From Perca fluviatilis (taxonomy: Eukaryota > Chordata > Actinopteri > Perciformes > Percidae): 64,000 bases of DNA. The notes under the pieces are model-generated. The model saw only the letters and a list, made by a program, of their open reading frames with translations, did no database searches and was not told where the DNA came from. Positions within the stretch are counted from its first letter, which is position 1; the number at the start of each line of letters is the position of its first letter. The stretch is from positions 5,670,148 through 5,734,147 of the forward strand of contig NC_053123.1 in the NCBI RefSeq assembly GCF_010015445.1, in the 5' to 3' direction. Positions 23,814 through 34,341 of the stretch are shown here, piece by piece. A program made the position numbers and the translations under genes.

Positions 23814-23900
23814 TTTATTGTCATTGTATGCAATACAACGAAATTCTGTTGGAGCAATCCTCTCCAAATAGCAGCATAGAGTAATCGTGTGTTGAACATG
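23814..23900 (-). mobile_element. LINE 3-prime tail
   Basis: On the minus strand the sequence reads AACAGAATTTCGTTGTATTG and ends TGACAATAAAGATC, then passes into TATC repeats. This CAATAAAG plus short tandem repeat ending is typical of L2-like fish LINE 3-prime ends. The inner boundary is unclear. Confidence 0.6.
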
Positions 23901-24097
23901 ATCGAAGAATGCTGCCACGTCAGAGCGGCCAAAGCGTCAAACAGCTTCACCGTACTTTTTGACAAGCGTCCTTGACAGGGCGGCCAGAGCTTCTTTGCAG
24001 CTCAAGTCGGCGGCGGTTTGTACTTACAGTAAGTAAATCTCATTGTTGGACTGGCTCTAGTGGCTGTAATTCTGCACCAAGGCTGAATTTTGGGAAA

Positions 24098-24695
24098 GAG
24101 ACTTCAGATACAGTATTAGGGGACCATTAAGGCCTATATAAAAGAGACTTCAGATACAGTATTAGGGGACCACTAAGGCCTATATAAAAGAGACTTCAGA
24201 TACACTATTAGGGGACCACTAAGGCCTATATAAAAGAGACTTCAGATACAGTATTAGGGGACCACTAAGGTCTATATAAAAGAGACTTCAGATACAGTAT
24301 TAGGGGACCACTAAGGTCTATATAAAAGAGACTTCAGATACAGTATTAGGGGACCACTAAGGTCTATATAAAAGAGACTTCAGATACAGTATTAGGGGAC
24401 CACTAAGGCCTATATAAAAGAGACTTCAGATACAGTATTAGGGGACCACTAAGGTCTATATAAAAGAGACTTCAGATACAGTATTAGGGGACCACTAAGG
24501 TCTATATAAAAGAGACTTCAGATACAGTATTAGGGGACCACTAAGGTCTATATAAAAGAGACTTCAGATACAGTATTAGGGGACCACTAAGGTCTATATA
24601 AAAGAGACTTCAGATACAGTATTAGGGGACCACTAAGGTCTATATAAAAGAGACTTCAGATACAGTATTAGGGGACCACTAAGGTCTATATAAAA
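24098..24695 (+). repeat. 46-bp minisatellite array 2, 13 units
   Basis: Thirteen complete 46-bp units are followed by the unique right end GCATCCAAAAGCAGC. Units are very uniform compared with array 1, with only GGTC/GGCC and a few single-base changes. Each contains a TATATAAAAG string on the plus strand. Confidence 0.95.
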
Positions 24696-24870
24696 GCATC
24701 CAAAAGCAGCATGTCATGGGACCTTTAAAAACAACTAGCAACTGTCGCTCGGCGTCATTGAGCTCTGTAGCTGGCCACTGTAGCCGGCATCAGGTGACCA
24801 ACCGGCGGTCTCCTAGTTTCGTACGATATCATACGGACCACTTCATGAGAATGCGTTGTGTTGTTACAAT

Positions 24871-25462
24871 AGAGCTAGTGAAATAATTGGTCCTTGGTAC
24901 CTTTGGTACATTGGTACTCTACGTGATTAAGCAAATGGCTTATTGTTTCAGGGTTGACAGGCACCTTTAAGGATGATTTGATCTTGTTTTTTTTTTCATA
25001 AACCTGTTGGCCAAGCGTGCGATATTGCACGTAATAATAAAAAAAAAGAAGCAACAACAACGTTAACCACGTGTTCCCTGTGTTTAAAACCGCAACCGTA
25101 TTGGAGCGCCACAGTTTGGCGCGTAAAAAGTTACGCCAATGTGAAAGCGTCAGTTTGTGACGAGATGCTATAAGAACATTGTTTTGTTTGAATTCACAAC
25201 CTGCCTGCATGTTGAAAAATTCAAAAAGTTAAGCCTAGGGGGCGGACCAAGCGTCTGTATTTGAGGAGTTGGGAGTGAAAATGTGTTGGATATTGACACG
25301 ATTCTGCAAAAGCCCGAATTTTCTTTTTGTCAATGCCAAACAATTTTTAATTCTTGGTCTTTCGAAACATCTGATATGGAAACTTTAGTATGGATGGTTA
25401 AGGCTGGGGAAGAATTCAGAATATGGCTAATTATCTTTTGGTATGCTTAGTGTTAGGTAACC
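24871..25462. other. Unrecognised non-coding sequence
   Basis: A minus-strand 111-codon frame (24875-25210) has no recognisable domain. No mobile-element ends were identified. Confidence 0.4.
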
Positions 25463-25924
25463 TTAAAGGGGAACATCATCCAGATGAAGAATATCATTGT
25501 CATTACCATGACCTAGGAACGTTCAATCAATATTTGTGAACATGAGCTACTCTCTCTCAAAGCCAGAAAAGTAAGTCTCAGACTATGAAGTCTGGAGCTG
25601 CTTCATAGACAATAAATCTGAAACTTCTTGTCAACCCCCAGATGAGCTTTATTCTGTTGCAGTGTTCTCAGTTCTGAAGCAGAACATGGTCCCATATATT
25701 AAGAACGTTCCCCTGGGTGCTCTCATTGTCATCTACAAAATCTTTCCCAATTCATTGTCTATGGAGTAGTTCAGTACATTATACTTAATGACATCACAAA
25801 TTTGAGTTTTAACATTAGTTTTTGGATTTGGGAGAGAGTTGTTCATTTTAACTGATATTTGTGGACTTTCTTGAAGTAGAAGTATGAATTTTTAAAATGG
25901 CCGTAGTTCCATTTTAGTGTTAAG
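25463..25924 (+). mobile_element. TTAA MITE family G
   Basis: The left end is TTAA-AGGGGAAC (25463). The right end near TAGTTCCATTTTAGTGTTAA is a decayed inverted match with a possible TTAA at 25919-25922. The 3-prime half matches the sequence at 804-921, which ends at a TTAA. It is non-coding. Confidence 0.6.
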
Positions 25925-26090
25925 GAACGATTTTGGGGGCATTTCACGCCTATATTAGATAGTTGAGAGAATACAGGACAGGAAATGAGGGGAGGGACAG
26001 ATGGTGAACACCTTGCAAAATCTCCTGCCATTATTTAACTTCCGTATCGAGTGTGTCATTTTCATTAAATGCACGTTTGGGAAAATGTAC
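25925..26090. other. Unrecognised spacer
   Basis: Short non-coding stretch between two MITEs. Confidence 0.4.
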
Positions 26091-26624
26091 TTAAAGCTGC
26101 TTACGCACTGACCAGACGGCCGACCGTTGACAGAAAAGCCAGTCAAAATGATCAGTCTCCCCGTGTTGGTCCAAAAAGTGCCACAGAACACACCAAAGAG
26201 ATGAGACGAGACGTAATACGTCTCCTTAACAGCAGGTGGCGCTAATCTGTATTGTTGCCCAAGAAATGAAAACCGGCAGCTGATTGGACGAACGCGTCAC
26301 ATGGTTTTTTTTTCTTAGGGAAATTCAAAGCCAGACTGTCGAGAGAATTAGGCCATGCAGTTGCTGAATCTGTCTTCATTTCAGATCGACAATGGTCAGT
26401 TTAAAAGATTTTCATCAGATTCTGAGAGACTCTAGTCACCTCATTCTGCTCGCCATTTCCGGGTGAGTACTATACTCCGACTGAACATGTCAGGTCGGCC
26501 AAAATGAAGGTCAACAGCCCCTCAGACTGACGACGGCACGGGACACACTGAACAGACTCGAGTCACCGACCTCGCCAGACTGACACACACGGCCGATAAT
26601 CGGCCGTGTGTGTCAGCACCTTAA
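26091..26624. mobile_element. TTAA MITE family F
   Basis: The left end TTAAAGCTGCTTACGCACTG and the right end, reversed, TTAAGGTGCTGACACACACG are an imperfect inverted repeat with TTAA at both edges. GGCCGAC and GGCCGAT motifs occur inside each end. A 35-bp near-perfect palindrome occupies 26581-26615 at the right end. No coding sequence is seen. Confidence 0.7.
26581..26615. repeat. 35-bp palindrome
   Basis: Two 17-base arms, the left starting TGACACACACGGCCGAT, are exact reverse complements around one central A. It lies inside the right terminus of the family F MITE. Confidence 0.95.
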
Positions 26625-27859
26625 GTGATTATTTGACCAAATCAAAAAGCTCTGACCAGGAACTAAAATGTATAAATCGTTATATTGTCAACATGAAATG
26701 GATGTTAAAAAAACCCAAAAAACTATTAAACAATTATTTTGTGATTTATAACTACACAACAGAAAACGTCTCAACCCATGCATTTTCTGTTACACCCGTT
26801 ACCGCTCAATGTTTCCACAGTTATGAAACAGAAAACAAGACAGGACTTTGTAACACTCAGCACCATCCCACGGTGCACGCTCTGTTATTATGGCATGTTC
26901 AAAATACTCCAAATGGAAACCTGTGCTTGCCTTATTAATTACCAGGAATGCACTCTCCGAGTACCCCTCCAAAACCTGAGTGCTGAAAAGCATGCCATCG
27001 AGAAGCCACAAGGCATGCGAGCTGTTTGTTCTGTCCAACCAGTGTGCCTACGCTCCGGTTTCAGGGGAAGAGCCAAGCTATCTGTGCTCCTGAGGAAGGG
27101 GGGGGGGTGTAAAAACGGGGAGAAATGGTGGAGGGGAAATGCTCGTTTTGGGGGAAACGCTCTTTGATCTTCAGAACACTGGTACGGTATTGCAATCACA
27201 GTGCCATAGTTCCCGGCGTTAGTGGAATTTGGGCATGCACTTAAATGAGTCAGAGTGCTTGCACGCACGCACAAACACACACACACACACACACGCATTA
27301 CTGTAAAAGGCCATTGAGTGCAAACTGTGTTTCAGTTACTATAATGGCATGGCAGTTGACATACTTTTGGTTATGTTCCAACAGAAAGAAAAACAAAGAC
27401 AGGAGGTGTTGTAGGATATCTCTCTGCACTGTTGTCATTAATGTAACCCTGAGCAGCTGATTAATCTGTGGCACTGGGCTGATATAAATAAAGAGGCATA
27501 CAGACACAAATTTGCCAATGAAGGCCAGCTGAGATGTTTATCTCGATGTTATCCGTGCAGGGAGAAAAACATGACATGCCACAAGGCACACTTAAGATGA
27601 GCCTTTTGTACCAACAAAGACAATAAAAGAAGGTTCACTTCCATTACTCTTCCTTTCGATTGTGTTCTCTCATTGTGCCTCTCCCTCAGAGCTTTGCTCT
27701 TACTCGACTCGAATGTCCGCTGGCAGTTCGTGAAAGTTTAAAGGGTTGTTGATTTTCTGACCGTTATTTTTTTTTTGCTTAATGTTTGACACTACTGTTT
27801 TTAATGTGAAATAGAGGATGAATTCCTTCCAGGTAAGTAACTTGGTATTCATCTACAAT
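26625..27859. other. Unrecognised sequence with a short CA tract
   Basis: Overlapping open frames up to 129 codons (26778-27167 plus, 26939-27298 minus) have no recognisable domain. The (CA)n tract lies at 27275-27294, and an eight-G run lies near 27101. Confidence 0.4.
27275..27294. repeat. (CA)n microsatellite
   Basis: 20 bp of CA dinucleotides with CACG-containing flanks. Confidence 0.9.
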
Positions 27860-28840
27860 CACTCTATGCTATAGGCTGTTCTCATGAACCATGATGCATA
27901 GTGCGCTGTAATTCGTATGTATTCTATGTGTTTATTGCTGTATGCGCCGCATTGACTACTTCTTTATAAGAACGCGGAGATCCGCATAGGGAGGAGGTTG
28001 GTAAAACACAGGGCTTTCAAGCGGGGGGAACGGAATTCCTTTTCCCGGATGAAGTTATGTGAAAAACACAAGACTTTCACCCAGGAAATGGGTGTTCTTT
28101 TCCCGGGAGTACTACTCAAGGGGACCATTGTTTTAAAGTGCCCATTTATGCTCATTTTCAGGTTCATAATTTTATTTTGAGGTTCTACCAGAATAGGTTT
28201 ACATGGTTTAATTTTCAAACAACACCATATAGCCTATTTGTTGTACTGCACATTGCTGCAGCTCCTCTTTTCACTCTGTGTGTTGAGCTCTCTGTTTTAC
28301 CTACAGAGTGAGTCATCTCACTTCTGTTCCATCTTTGTTGGGAGGCGCACATGCTCAGTAGCTAGGTAAGGATCTTGTCAGCTAGCTGTTTGTTTCTACA
28401 ACTTCAGTTAGTACAAGGCAGCATTAGCCGGGAGTCTTCTTCTAAACAAGGGCACACTTCCAACTTTGCGTGGAAAAACTGCAGAACAGGGACATGTAAG
28501 TAGTTCTTTTGTAGATTAAGGTGAACTAGTGTGTGTTGTAGCAGTGTTTTGCCATTCAGAACGAGCATGCTAGCTACGGTTAGCCACCTCGTTTCGGCTA
28601 GTGACGATTTTGAACAGCTCACCCGGAGACTGAAGGCAGGATACATTCAGAAACCGTATCTCACTCAAAACCGCATGGATGTTTTTTTTTTTTTTTTCAA
28701 AGTTTGTATGCGTGTGGAAGTACCAGAGACACAAAATAACACCCCAAATCCCAGAAAAAGTGATTTATTTCATAATATGGGCACTTTAACCCAAAACACA
28801 ACATTTCTCTAATCGTAGCTAGTTGTTTTGGTGTCTAAGG
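27860..28840 (+). mobile_element. Dispersed repeat R, copy 2, split by a TTAA MITE
   Basis: The R left part (TTCTCATGAACC, then CTGTAATTCGTATG) runs to about 28132. After the family B MITE it resumes with AACCCAAAACACAACATTTC and TAGTTGTTTTGGTG. Uninterrupted sites in copy 1 (GTGTTTTAATCCAAACC, near 22420) and copy 3 (GTGCTTTAATTCAAACC, near 54320) show that the MITE used the TTAA of R. Confidence 0.65.
28133..28789 (+). mobile_element. TTAA MITE family B, intact copy 2
   Basis: The left end TTAAAGTGCCCATTTATG and the right end, reversed, TTAAAGTGCCCATATTATG are a long inverted repeat with TTAA at 28133-28136 and 28786-28789. The 657-bp interior is non-coding and includes a poly-T run near 28683. 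It lies within repeat R. Confidence 0.9.
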
Positions 28841-29060
28841 GAGCTTTCATACTTGCCTGATTTAGTTTGGCTGTATCACACTAGAGTTTGTCTTTTCCCC
28901 CTTGGTGCGGACAAACAAGCCACCGAGACCTCCTGATGAGGTCGTCTCGCTACGCTTTTACACAAACTCTGGAGTGGTTCGTTTGTGGTGACAATGTGAC
29001 CCCAAACAGCGACCCAGCTGCTGGAAGAACTACGCCTTTTTTGGACTAAGCCAGCTGCCG
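28841..29060 (+). repeat. Dispersed-repeat end
   Basis: The segment starts GGGAGCTTTCATACTTGCC and continues TTGGTGCGGACAAAC. I recall this start from fish MITEs. The other end is not found. Confidence 0.4.
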
Positions 29061-29696
29061 TAGTCAGGAATTTGCGTTCATTTCACCAACTCATCAACTG
29101 ATTCAGACCAGAGCAATTCAATCAGGAGAGACTTCGTTTTAAATATGCAAAGGTTTATTTGTACATATGCATAATATGAAATGTACAAAGTCTTTGGAGA
29201 TTAGACTCCATCGTTACAAAAATAATTTTTAAATGGGTAGAGAAGCCAAGACTTATCCCCCCCGATGGAGTCTAGACACTGGTGGTGGTGGTGGTGAAGG
29301 AGGCCGAAGACCGGACCGAAGGTGCCGACGGGCGCGGTCTGCCGGAGGAGGAGGACCCAGGGTGCTGCGGGGGCCGATGACTGGAGGTGGAAGGGGAGGA
29401 GGAGGGTTGCACGCTTTGCCTGAAATGATAACTGAGAGCAGCAGAGAGAAGAACAGATTTAAAGCAGGGATGCCATGCTGTGATTGGCTCGTGAAATTCA
29501 TGGCCAATTCTGGTTGGTTTAATTGGTTTAGTTGGTTTAATAAAAGTGAACGCCTTGAACCAGCTGATCAGTTTTAGGAAGAGAGAGAGAGAGAGTTGGA
29601 TGAAGTTTAGAAGTCTTCCTGAAAGAATTCACCGTCACCTCACAGTGGCCAGAACCCTGGTTAACAGTCACCTTTCGTCGGCTTAGGCCGCTGAAC
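29061..29696. other. Repeat-like sequence with GGT/GGA-rich patch
   Basis: GGTGGTGGTGGTGG (about 29280) and GGAGGAGG patches give Gly/Arg-rich frames (29233-29577) that I do not regard as a gene. An inverted pair around TTAGACTCCATCG (about 29200-29212) and CGATGGAGTCTAG (about 29262-29274) is present. A (GA)n run of 15 bp lies at 29580. Confidence 0.4.
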
Positions 29697-31155
29697 TTAA
29701 AGGTCCCATGACATGGTGCTCTTTGGATGCTTTTATATAGACCTTAGTGGTCCCCTAATACTGTATCTGAAGTCTCTTTTATATAGACCTTAGTGGTCCC
29801 CTAATACTGTATCTGAAGTCTCTTTTATATAGACCTTAGTGGTCCCCTAATACTGTATCTGAAGTCTCTTTTTATATAGACCTTAGTGGTCCCCTAATAC
29901 TGGATCAGAAGTCTCTTTTATATAGACCTTAGTGATCCCCTAATACTGTATCTGAAGTCTCTTTTATATAGGCCTTAGTGGTCCCCAATACTGTATCTGA
30001 AGTCTCTTTTATATAGACCTTAGTGGTCCCCTAATACTGTATCTGAAGTCTCTTTTTATATAGACCTTAGTGGTCCCCTAATACTGTATCTGAAGTCTCT
30101 TTTATATAGGCCTTAGTGGTCCCCTAATACTGTTTCTGAAGTATGTTTTATATAGACCTTAGTGGTCCCCTAATACTGTATCTGAAGTCTCTTTTATATA
30201 GACCTGAGTGGTCCCCTAATACTGTATCTGGAGTCTCTTTTATATAGACCTTAGTGGTCCCCTAATACTGTATCTGAAGTCTCTTTTTATATAGACCTTA
30301 GTGGTCCCCTAATACTGTATCTGAAGTCTCTTTTATATAGGCCTTAGTGGTCCCCTAATACTGTTTCTGAAGTATGTTTTATATAGACCTTAGTGGTCCC
30401 CTAATACTGTATCTGAAGTCTCTTTTATATAGACCTGAGTGGTCCCCTAATACTGTATCTAGAGTCTCTTTTATATAGACCTTAGTGGTCCCCTAATACT
30501 GTATCTGAAGTCTCTTTTATATAGACCTTAGTGGTCCCCTAATACTGTATCTGAAGTCTCTTTTATATAGACCTTAGTGGTCCCCTAATACTGTATCCGA
30601 AGTCTCTTTTATATAGACCTTAGTGGTCCCCTAATACTGTATCTGAAGTCTCTTTTATATAGACCTTAGTGGTCCCCTAATACTGCATCTTAAGTCTTTC
30701 CCGAAATTCAGCCTCGGTGCAGAATTACAGCCACTAGAGCCAGTCCCACAATGAGCTTTACTTAGGATGTGCCATTTCTGTGTCTGTAGCTTTAAATGCT
30801 ATTCAGGAGGAGAGAGGGGGGGGCAAGGTGGAGGGTGGGGGTGTGGCCTTGACCAACTGCCACTTTTCTCGTTTGAAAGCCATGATGTCTCTCTTTCTCA
30901 TGGGTGGGCCAAATTCTCTGGGCGGAAAAAGCAGAGAAAGGGGAGGTAATCTTGCTCCTTATGACCTCATAAGGAGAAGATTCCAGATCGGCCCATCTGA
31001 GCTTTCATTTTCTCAAAGGCAGAGCAGGATACCCAGGGCTCGGTTTACACCTATCCCCATTTCTAGCCACTGTGGGACCATAGGCAGGCTGGGGGAACGC
31101 ATATTAATGTTAAAAAACCTCATAAATTGAAATGTTCATGCCATGGGACCTTTAA
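29697..31155 (-). mobile_element. TTAA minisatellite element, copy 3, inverted
   Basis: TTAA-AGGTCCCATGACATGG at 29697 and CATGCCATGGGACCT-TTAA ending 31155 form the same inverted repeat as copy 2, but the whole element is in the opposite orientation. The array comes first (29731-30697), then the unique part with the conserved palindromic ATGACCTCATAAGG segment. It lacks the Harbinger-like insertion and so preserves the empty site near 30758-30772. Confidence 0.9.
29731..30697 (-). repeat. 46-bp minisatellite array 3, about 21 units
   Basis: These are the same 46-bp units on the minus strand, some with one extra T. Rare variants (TTTCTGAAGTATG at 30131 and 30362, GACCTGAGTGG near 30203 and 30433) recur about 230 bp apart, marking a five-unit block duplication. 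Confidence 0.95.
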
Positions 31156-31650
31156 CTGTCATGTGACTAAACGTCATCACTTTGGCGGTCGCCGTAATTC
31201 CGTATCATATCATGTGAATTGTTGCGCAGTTTTCGCACAAACCCGTTCATCTCACAGGGAGCCAATATGTAAAGATGTGTTCAAACTGACACAGTGGATG
31301 CTCTCTTGGTAGAGCTGCCGGAAAGCCCAAAAATAGAGTTACCATTTTTTTTTCTTTTACTATCAAATTTTTATTCTTAAGTGTATGATAAATAATTAAG
31401 CAGCAGAAGCCAACTCTGCCTCAAGCACAGTGCTAAAGCCTATAAATGATGTCAGCTGGTGTTTAGGAGATTTAGGTTAGTCTGGTTAATTGTGTGTTGG
31501 CAGACTTTGGTCCGACCACAGCATGGATGGGACTGGTCTCAGTGGAGTTGTAGCTGAGTCAGGCTTTGGGGCCATGCAGGAGTCTTTTTGGGGGTTCTGG
31601 GCCAAGGCCCAGGTGTGGGCTATTATTTCCCGTCTGGACAGCATAACCCA
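31156..31650. other. Unrecognised non-coding sequence
   Basis: No gene or element is recognised before the poly-C/poly-G block. Confidence 0.4.
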
Positions 31651-31709
31651 GGCGCCCCCCCCCCCGCGGGGGGGGGAAAAAACCCCCCCCCCCCCCGCCC
31701 CCCCCCCAA

Positions 31710-31748
<39 letters not shown>

Positions 31749-31975
31749 CCCCCCCCCCCCCCCCCCACCCCCCCCCCCCCCCCCCCCCCCCTCCCCCCCC
31801 CCCCGGGCCGGGGGGGGGGGCCGGGGGGGGGGGCGGGGGGGGGGGGGAAAAAAACAAAACACACATCTTTCTGCCTGCGGTTGGGGCCGGCGGGGGGTTG
31901 CGGGTGCCCCGGCCCCCCCCCCGCCCTGCCCCCCCCCCCCTCCCCCCCTCCGTTTTTGCACTAAACCGCCCCCCA
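31651..31975. other. Poly-G/poly-C block, suspected assembly artefact
   Basis: About 325 bp consists mainly of alternating C and G runs, one of them exceeding 30 G, with brief A runs. Such composition is unlike the AT-rich surroundings and unlike an ordinary satellite. Long Pro/Gly open frames on both strands (for example 31486-32139 minus) exist only because of it and are not genes. Confidence 0.8.
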
Positions 31976-32201
31976 AAAAGCCGCAAAGCGCCACCTTCAA
32001 ATTTTGAAGATGACATTTCATGGAAACATGTCCTAAATATAGAACCAGACAAATTCATTAAAACAGACAGAACTATATAAACATACGCCGATGACAGTTC
32101 TCCCCTTTTGTTCCCGGGGCTTTTACAAGACACGCGCACGCTTACACACCCCTGCTATTCAAATAGGTGCCATTCTTTTAAAAAAAAAAAAAAAAAACAC
32201 C

Positions 32202-32264
<63 letters not shown>

Positions 32265-33394
32265 TCCCTCGGTGAGTACCTTAGAGTTATTACAGTAGTC
32301 TAGACAGAGAGAAGACGGGGACTCTTGGGAATGCTCATTGTAGCACAGACTCAGGTGTTAACAGCAGCTAAGCCAGAAGCTTGGAGGGTGATCACGAGCT
32401 TTGTCTTTCAATTGCCGATTTACTCAATGGCATTTGAACGCACACGTATCCACAAACATAATGGTGATAACGCAATGTGATTGCTATTCCAAATCAAAAA
32501 AGTCTTACACAGCTGTTGGACAGGTGTTGATAATGCCCTTAACATTGATCTCAGGGTTTCATCTCTGCTAATAAAAGTGCCAGAAGACCTAAAACTAACT
32601 AACGCGTGTGGTTACTCATTCTGCATATTTGTAATTTGAAAAGGTTCAGGTATTTCGGGATACGGAATAGTGTCATGTGGTTGTCAGATTTATTTCTGTA
32701 CACAAAAATAATTGTGAGTTAATTTAACTTTTCTTTACTTTCCAAGCAGACTTTCAGCTTGCTGTAAGCTGATCCACACATTTTTCTTTTTAAGACATGT
32801 TTTTTTTTTCTAATTAAATCCATCACTGTGCTGACTTTTTAAATTAAACTACAGAGACTTGAGAAGTATCTGCTATGCAACATAATGACACTGTCATTGC
32901 TTATAAAAATAAATTAAAACAAACTCTCTGACTGACGATTATGAAAAGAAAAAAGGCATTTTTCATTAAAACAAATTCCCTTACCACGCAGTGCTGTCTG
33001 GAACCACTGTTGTTTTTCTTATGCTCTTCACAAAATGATGTTCAAAAAAGGCTTTCATGTACGTAACACCTTGTTAAATTCCTCCAGATTCGGAGTCCCT
33101 TGAAAACAGACGTCGTAATACTCAGCGTCTCATTTATCAGAGCACAACAGTTTGAACAAGCTCAATTAAGATGTGGTCATGGGTTTAATTGACTAGCTCT
33201 GAGCCAGAAAGCTGACTTGTAGGTTCTGACCTAGTAAGCCCTAAAGAACGATACACAGCTAAGCACACACGCAACCTTGGCCAAAGGAATACCGTCACCT
33301 ATATTACAGTAGATCAGAGCTTTACTGGCCTCCTTGGATATTTTTAATGGCCCCAAAAAAATTAAAACCCTACCTACCCTAACCCTAACCCAAC
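31976..33394. other. Mostly unrecognised, with A-tract and CA microsatellite
   Basis: An A-run (32180-32197) and a (CA)n tract (32203-32262) are adjacent. The rest shows no gene or element. Two copies of CCCTAACC near 33376 are not a telomere array. Confidence 0.45.
32203..32262. repeat. (CA)n microsatellite
   Basis: About 60 bp of CA dinucleotides next to a poly-A run. Confidence 0.97.
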
Positions 33395-33840
33395 ATGTTT
33401 TAAGCCAAGGACCCCTTATCTGAGAGACCGAGACGGAGCAGGGACTACCTACTACATATTGAATCAAATTTAGTTGCGTATTAAACTGGGCCTACAATAA
33501 CGCGTGGCCTTTATATATACATTTTTTGTGCATAGAATACTAGGCTATTAAAATAATTGTTGGTATGATTTAACAATTAATGTTTATTAAGTTTTAATGT
33601 TAAAAATACATGTGGCACAGTGAATCCTTGGGATTAACTGTATCCGTGGATGGCTACCTTAGTGACTATTAAATATATTTTTTGCAAGTTAGACAGTTAG
33701 ACAGGGAGTTTCTGTGCAACTTTTGACTTACTTACCCTCCCTCTGACGCACCCGTCTTACGTTAAAGATGTGTGAAGTATTTTGCTGTACTGAAAAAACT
33801 TTGAGGACCACCTAGGGGCCCCGGACCCCCTGTTGAAGAT
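33395..33840 (+). mobile_element. hAT-like MITE (AAGGACCCC type), degraded
   Basis: The left side reads TTTTAAGCCAAGGACCCCTT and the right side TAGGGGCCCCGGACCCCCTG, the end sequences of a fish hAT-type MITE known to me. The interior is AT-rich and non-coding. No target duplication is visible. Confidence 0.5.
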
Positions 33841-34341
33841 CTCTGCATTCCACCGTATATGAATTAATTAATCCAAACGACAGACAAATAAAGCCTATTC
33901 TGCATTGACAAATATGCTTTCAGTCAGTTTCGTGGTATTAACACTAATACATTTTAGTTTTTATACAGTAGTGATTGTTTCAATGTAGGTGAAAGGCCAG
34001 AATGAGGCTATATTTACACTGTCCGGGCCATGGCACTGCTGCTTTCACACTCTTTGTAAATGTTGCAGACTGTCAAGAATCGGTATTGTGTATTTTGGTT
34101 AAAAAGAAAGAGCAATGATTACATTTATAATATGGTTTTGGTATATATTTTTTCTAAAATCATGCGACATAACAAAACTATGCATTGCGTCATACTCTGA
34201 AAGCCACGCCCACCTGAGGGGGAAACACGTTAGAGCTAACAATATGTCCAACGTTACATGTGTTAGCTTAACTTTTAGATTTAACCTTAAACTGATATTT
34301 GACTTGTAACAAAACGCTTGCTGCAAACGTAACGTCGGACA
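33841..34341. other. Unrecognised non-coding sequence
   Basis: No gene or element is recognised. The 9-bp target site of the next MITE lies at 34333-34341. Confidence 0.4.

Larger units (their letters stand above)
23156..24029 (+). mobile_element. PIF/Harbinger-like nonautonomous element inside copy 2
   Basis: The left end CTGTACGTACAGACCGCCGC and the right end, reversed, CTGTAAGTACAAACCGCCGC continue as a longer inverted repeat containing CGACTTGAGCT. In copy 3 the empty site reads GCACATCCTAAGTAAA. Here CAA lies left and TAA right of the ends, consistent with a 3-bp TAA duplication with one later change. That size and motif fit PIF/Harbinger. It carries a short MADF-like peptide but no transposase. 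Confidence 0.8.
22761..24728 (+). mobile_element. TTAA minisatellite element, copy 2, complete
   Basis: It begins TTAA-AGGTCCCATGGCATG and ends CATGTCATGGGACCT-TTAA, a near-perfect inverted repeat with TTAA on both sides (22761-22764 and 24725-24728). The order is: left unique part, a Harbinger-like insertion (23156-24029), a short unique part, the 46-bp array, then the right end GCATCCAAAAGCAGCATGTC. Comparison with copy 3 shows where the extra element entered. No protein is encoded by the host element itself. Confidence 0.9.
22200..24870 (+). mobile_element. Dispersed repeat R, copy 1, split by nested insertions
   Basis: R sequence runs 22200-22760, resumes at 24729, and ends near 24870. 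It shares with the copies at 27860 and 54280 the strings CTGTAATTCGTA, AACTTAACTAGT and GTAGCCGGC-type motifs. The ends carry TTCTCATGAA-like sequence only at the right side (read in reverse). It is non-coding. The TTAA minisatellite element sits inside it at a TTAA, and the third R copy shows the uninterrupted site near 54510. Confidence 0.65.

Noticed and set aside
29233..29577. Gly/Arg-rich 114-codon protein
   Set aside because: Low-complexity GGT/GGA sequence in a repeat-like context, with no domain beyond composition.
31486..32139. 217-codon Pro/Gly-rich open frame, with similar frames on both strands
   Set aside because: It exists only because of the G and C runs, which look like an assembly artefact.
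33370..33392. Telomere-like CCCTAACC repeats
   Set aside because: Only two or three units, with no array and no subtelomeric context.
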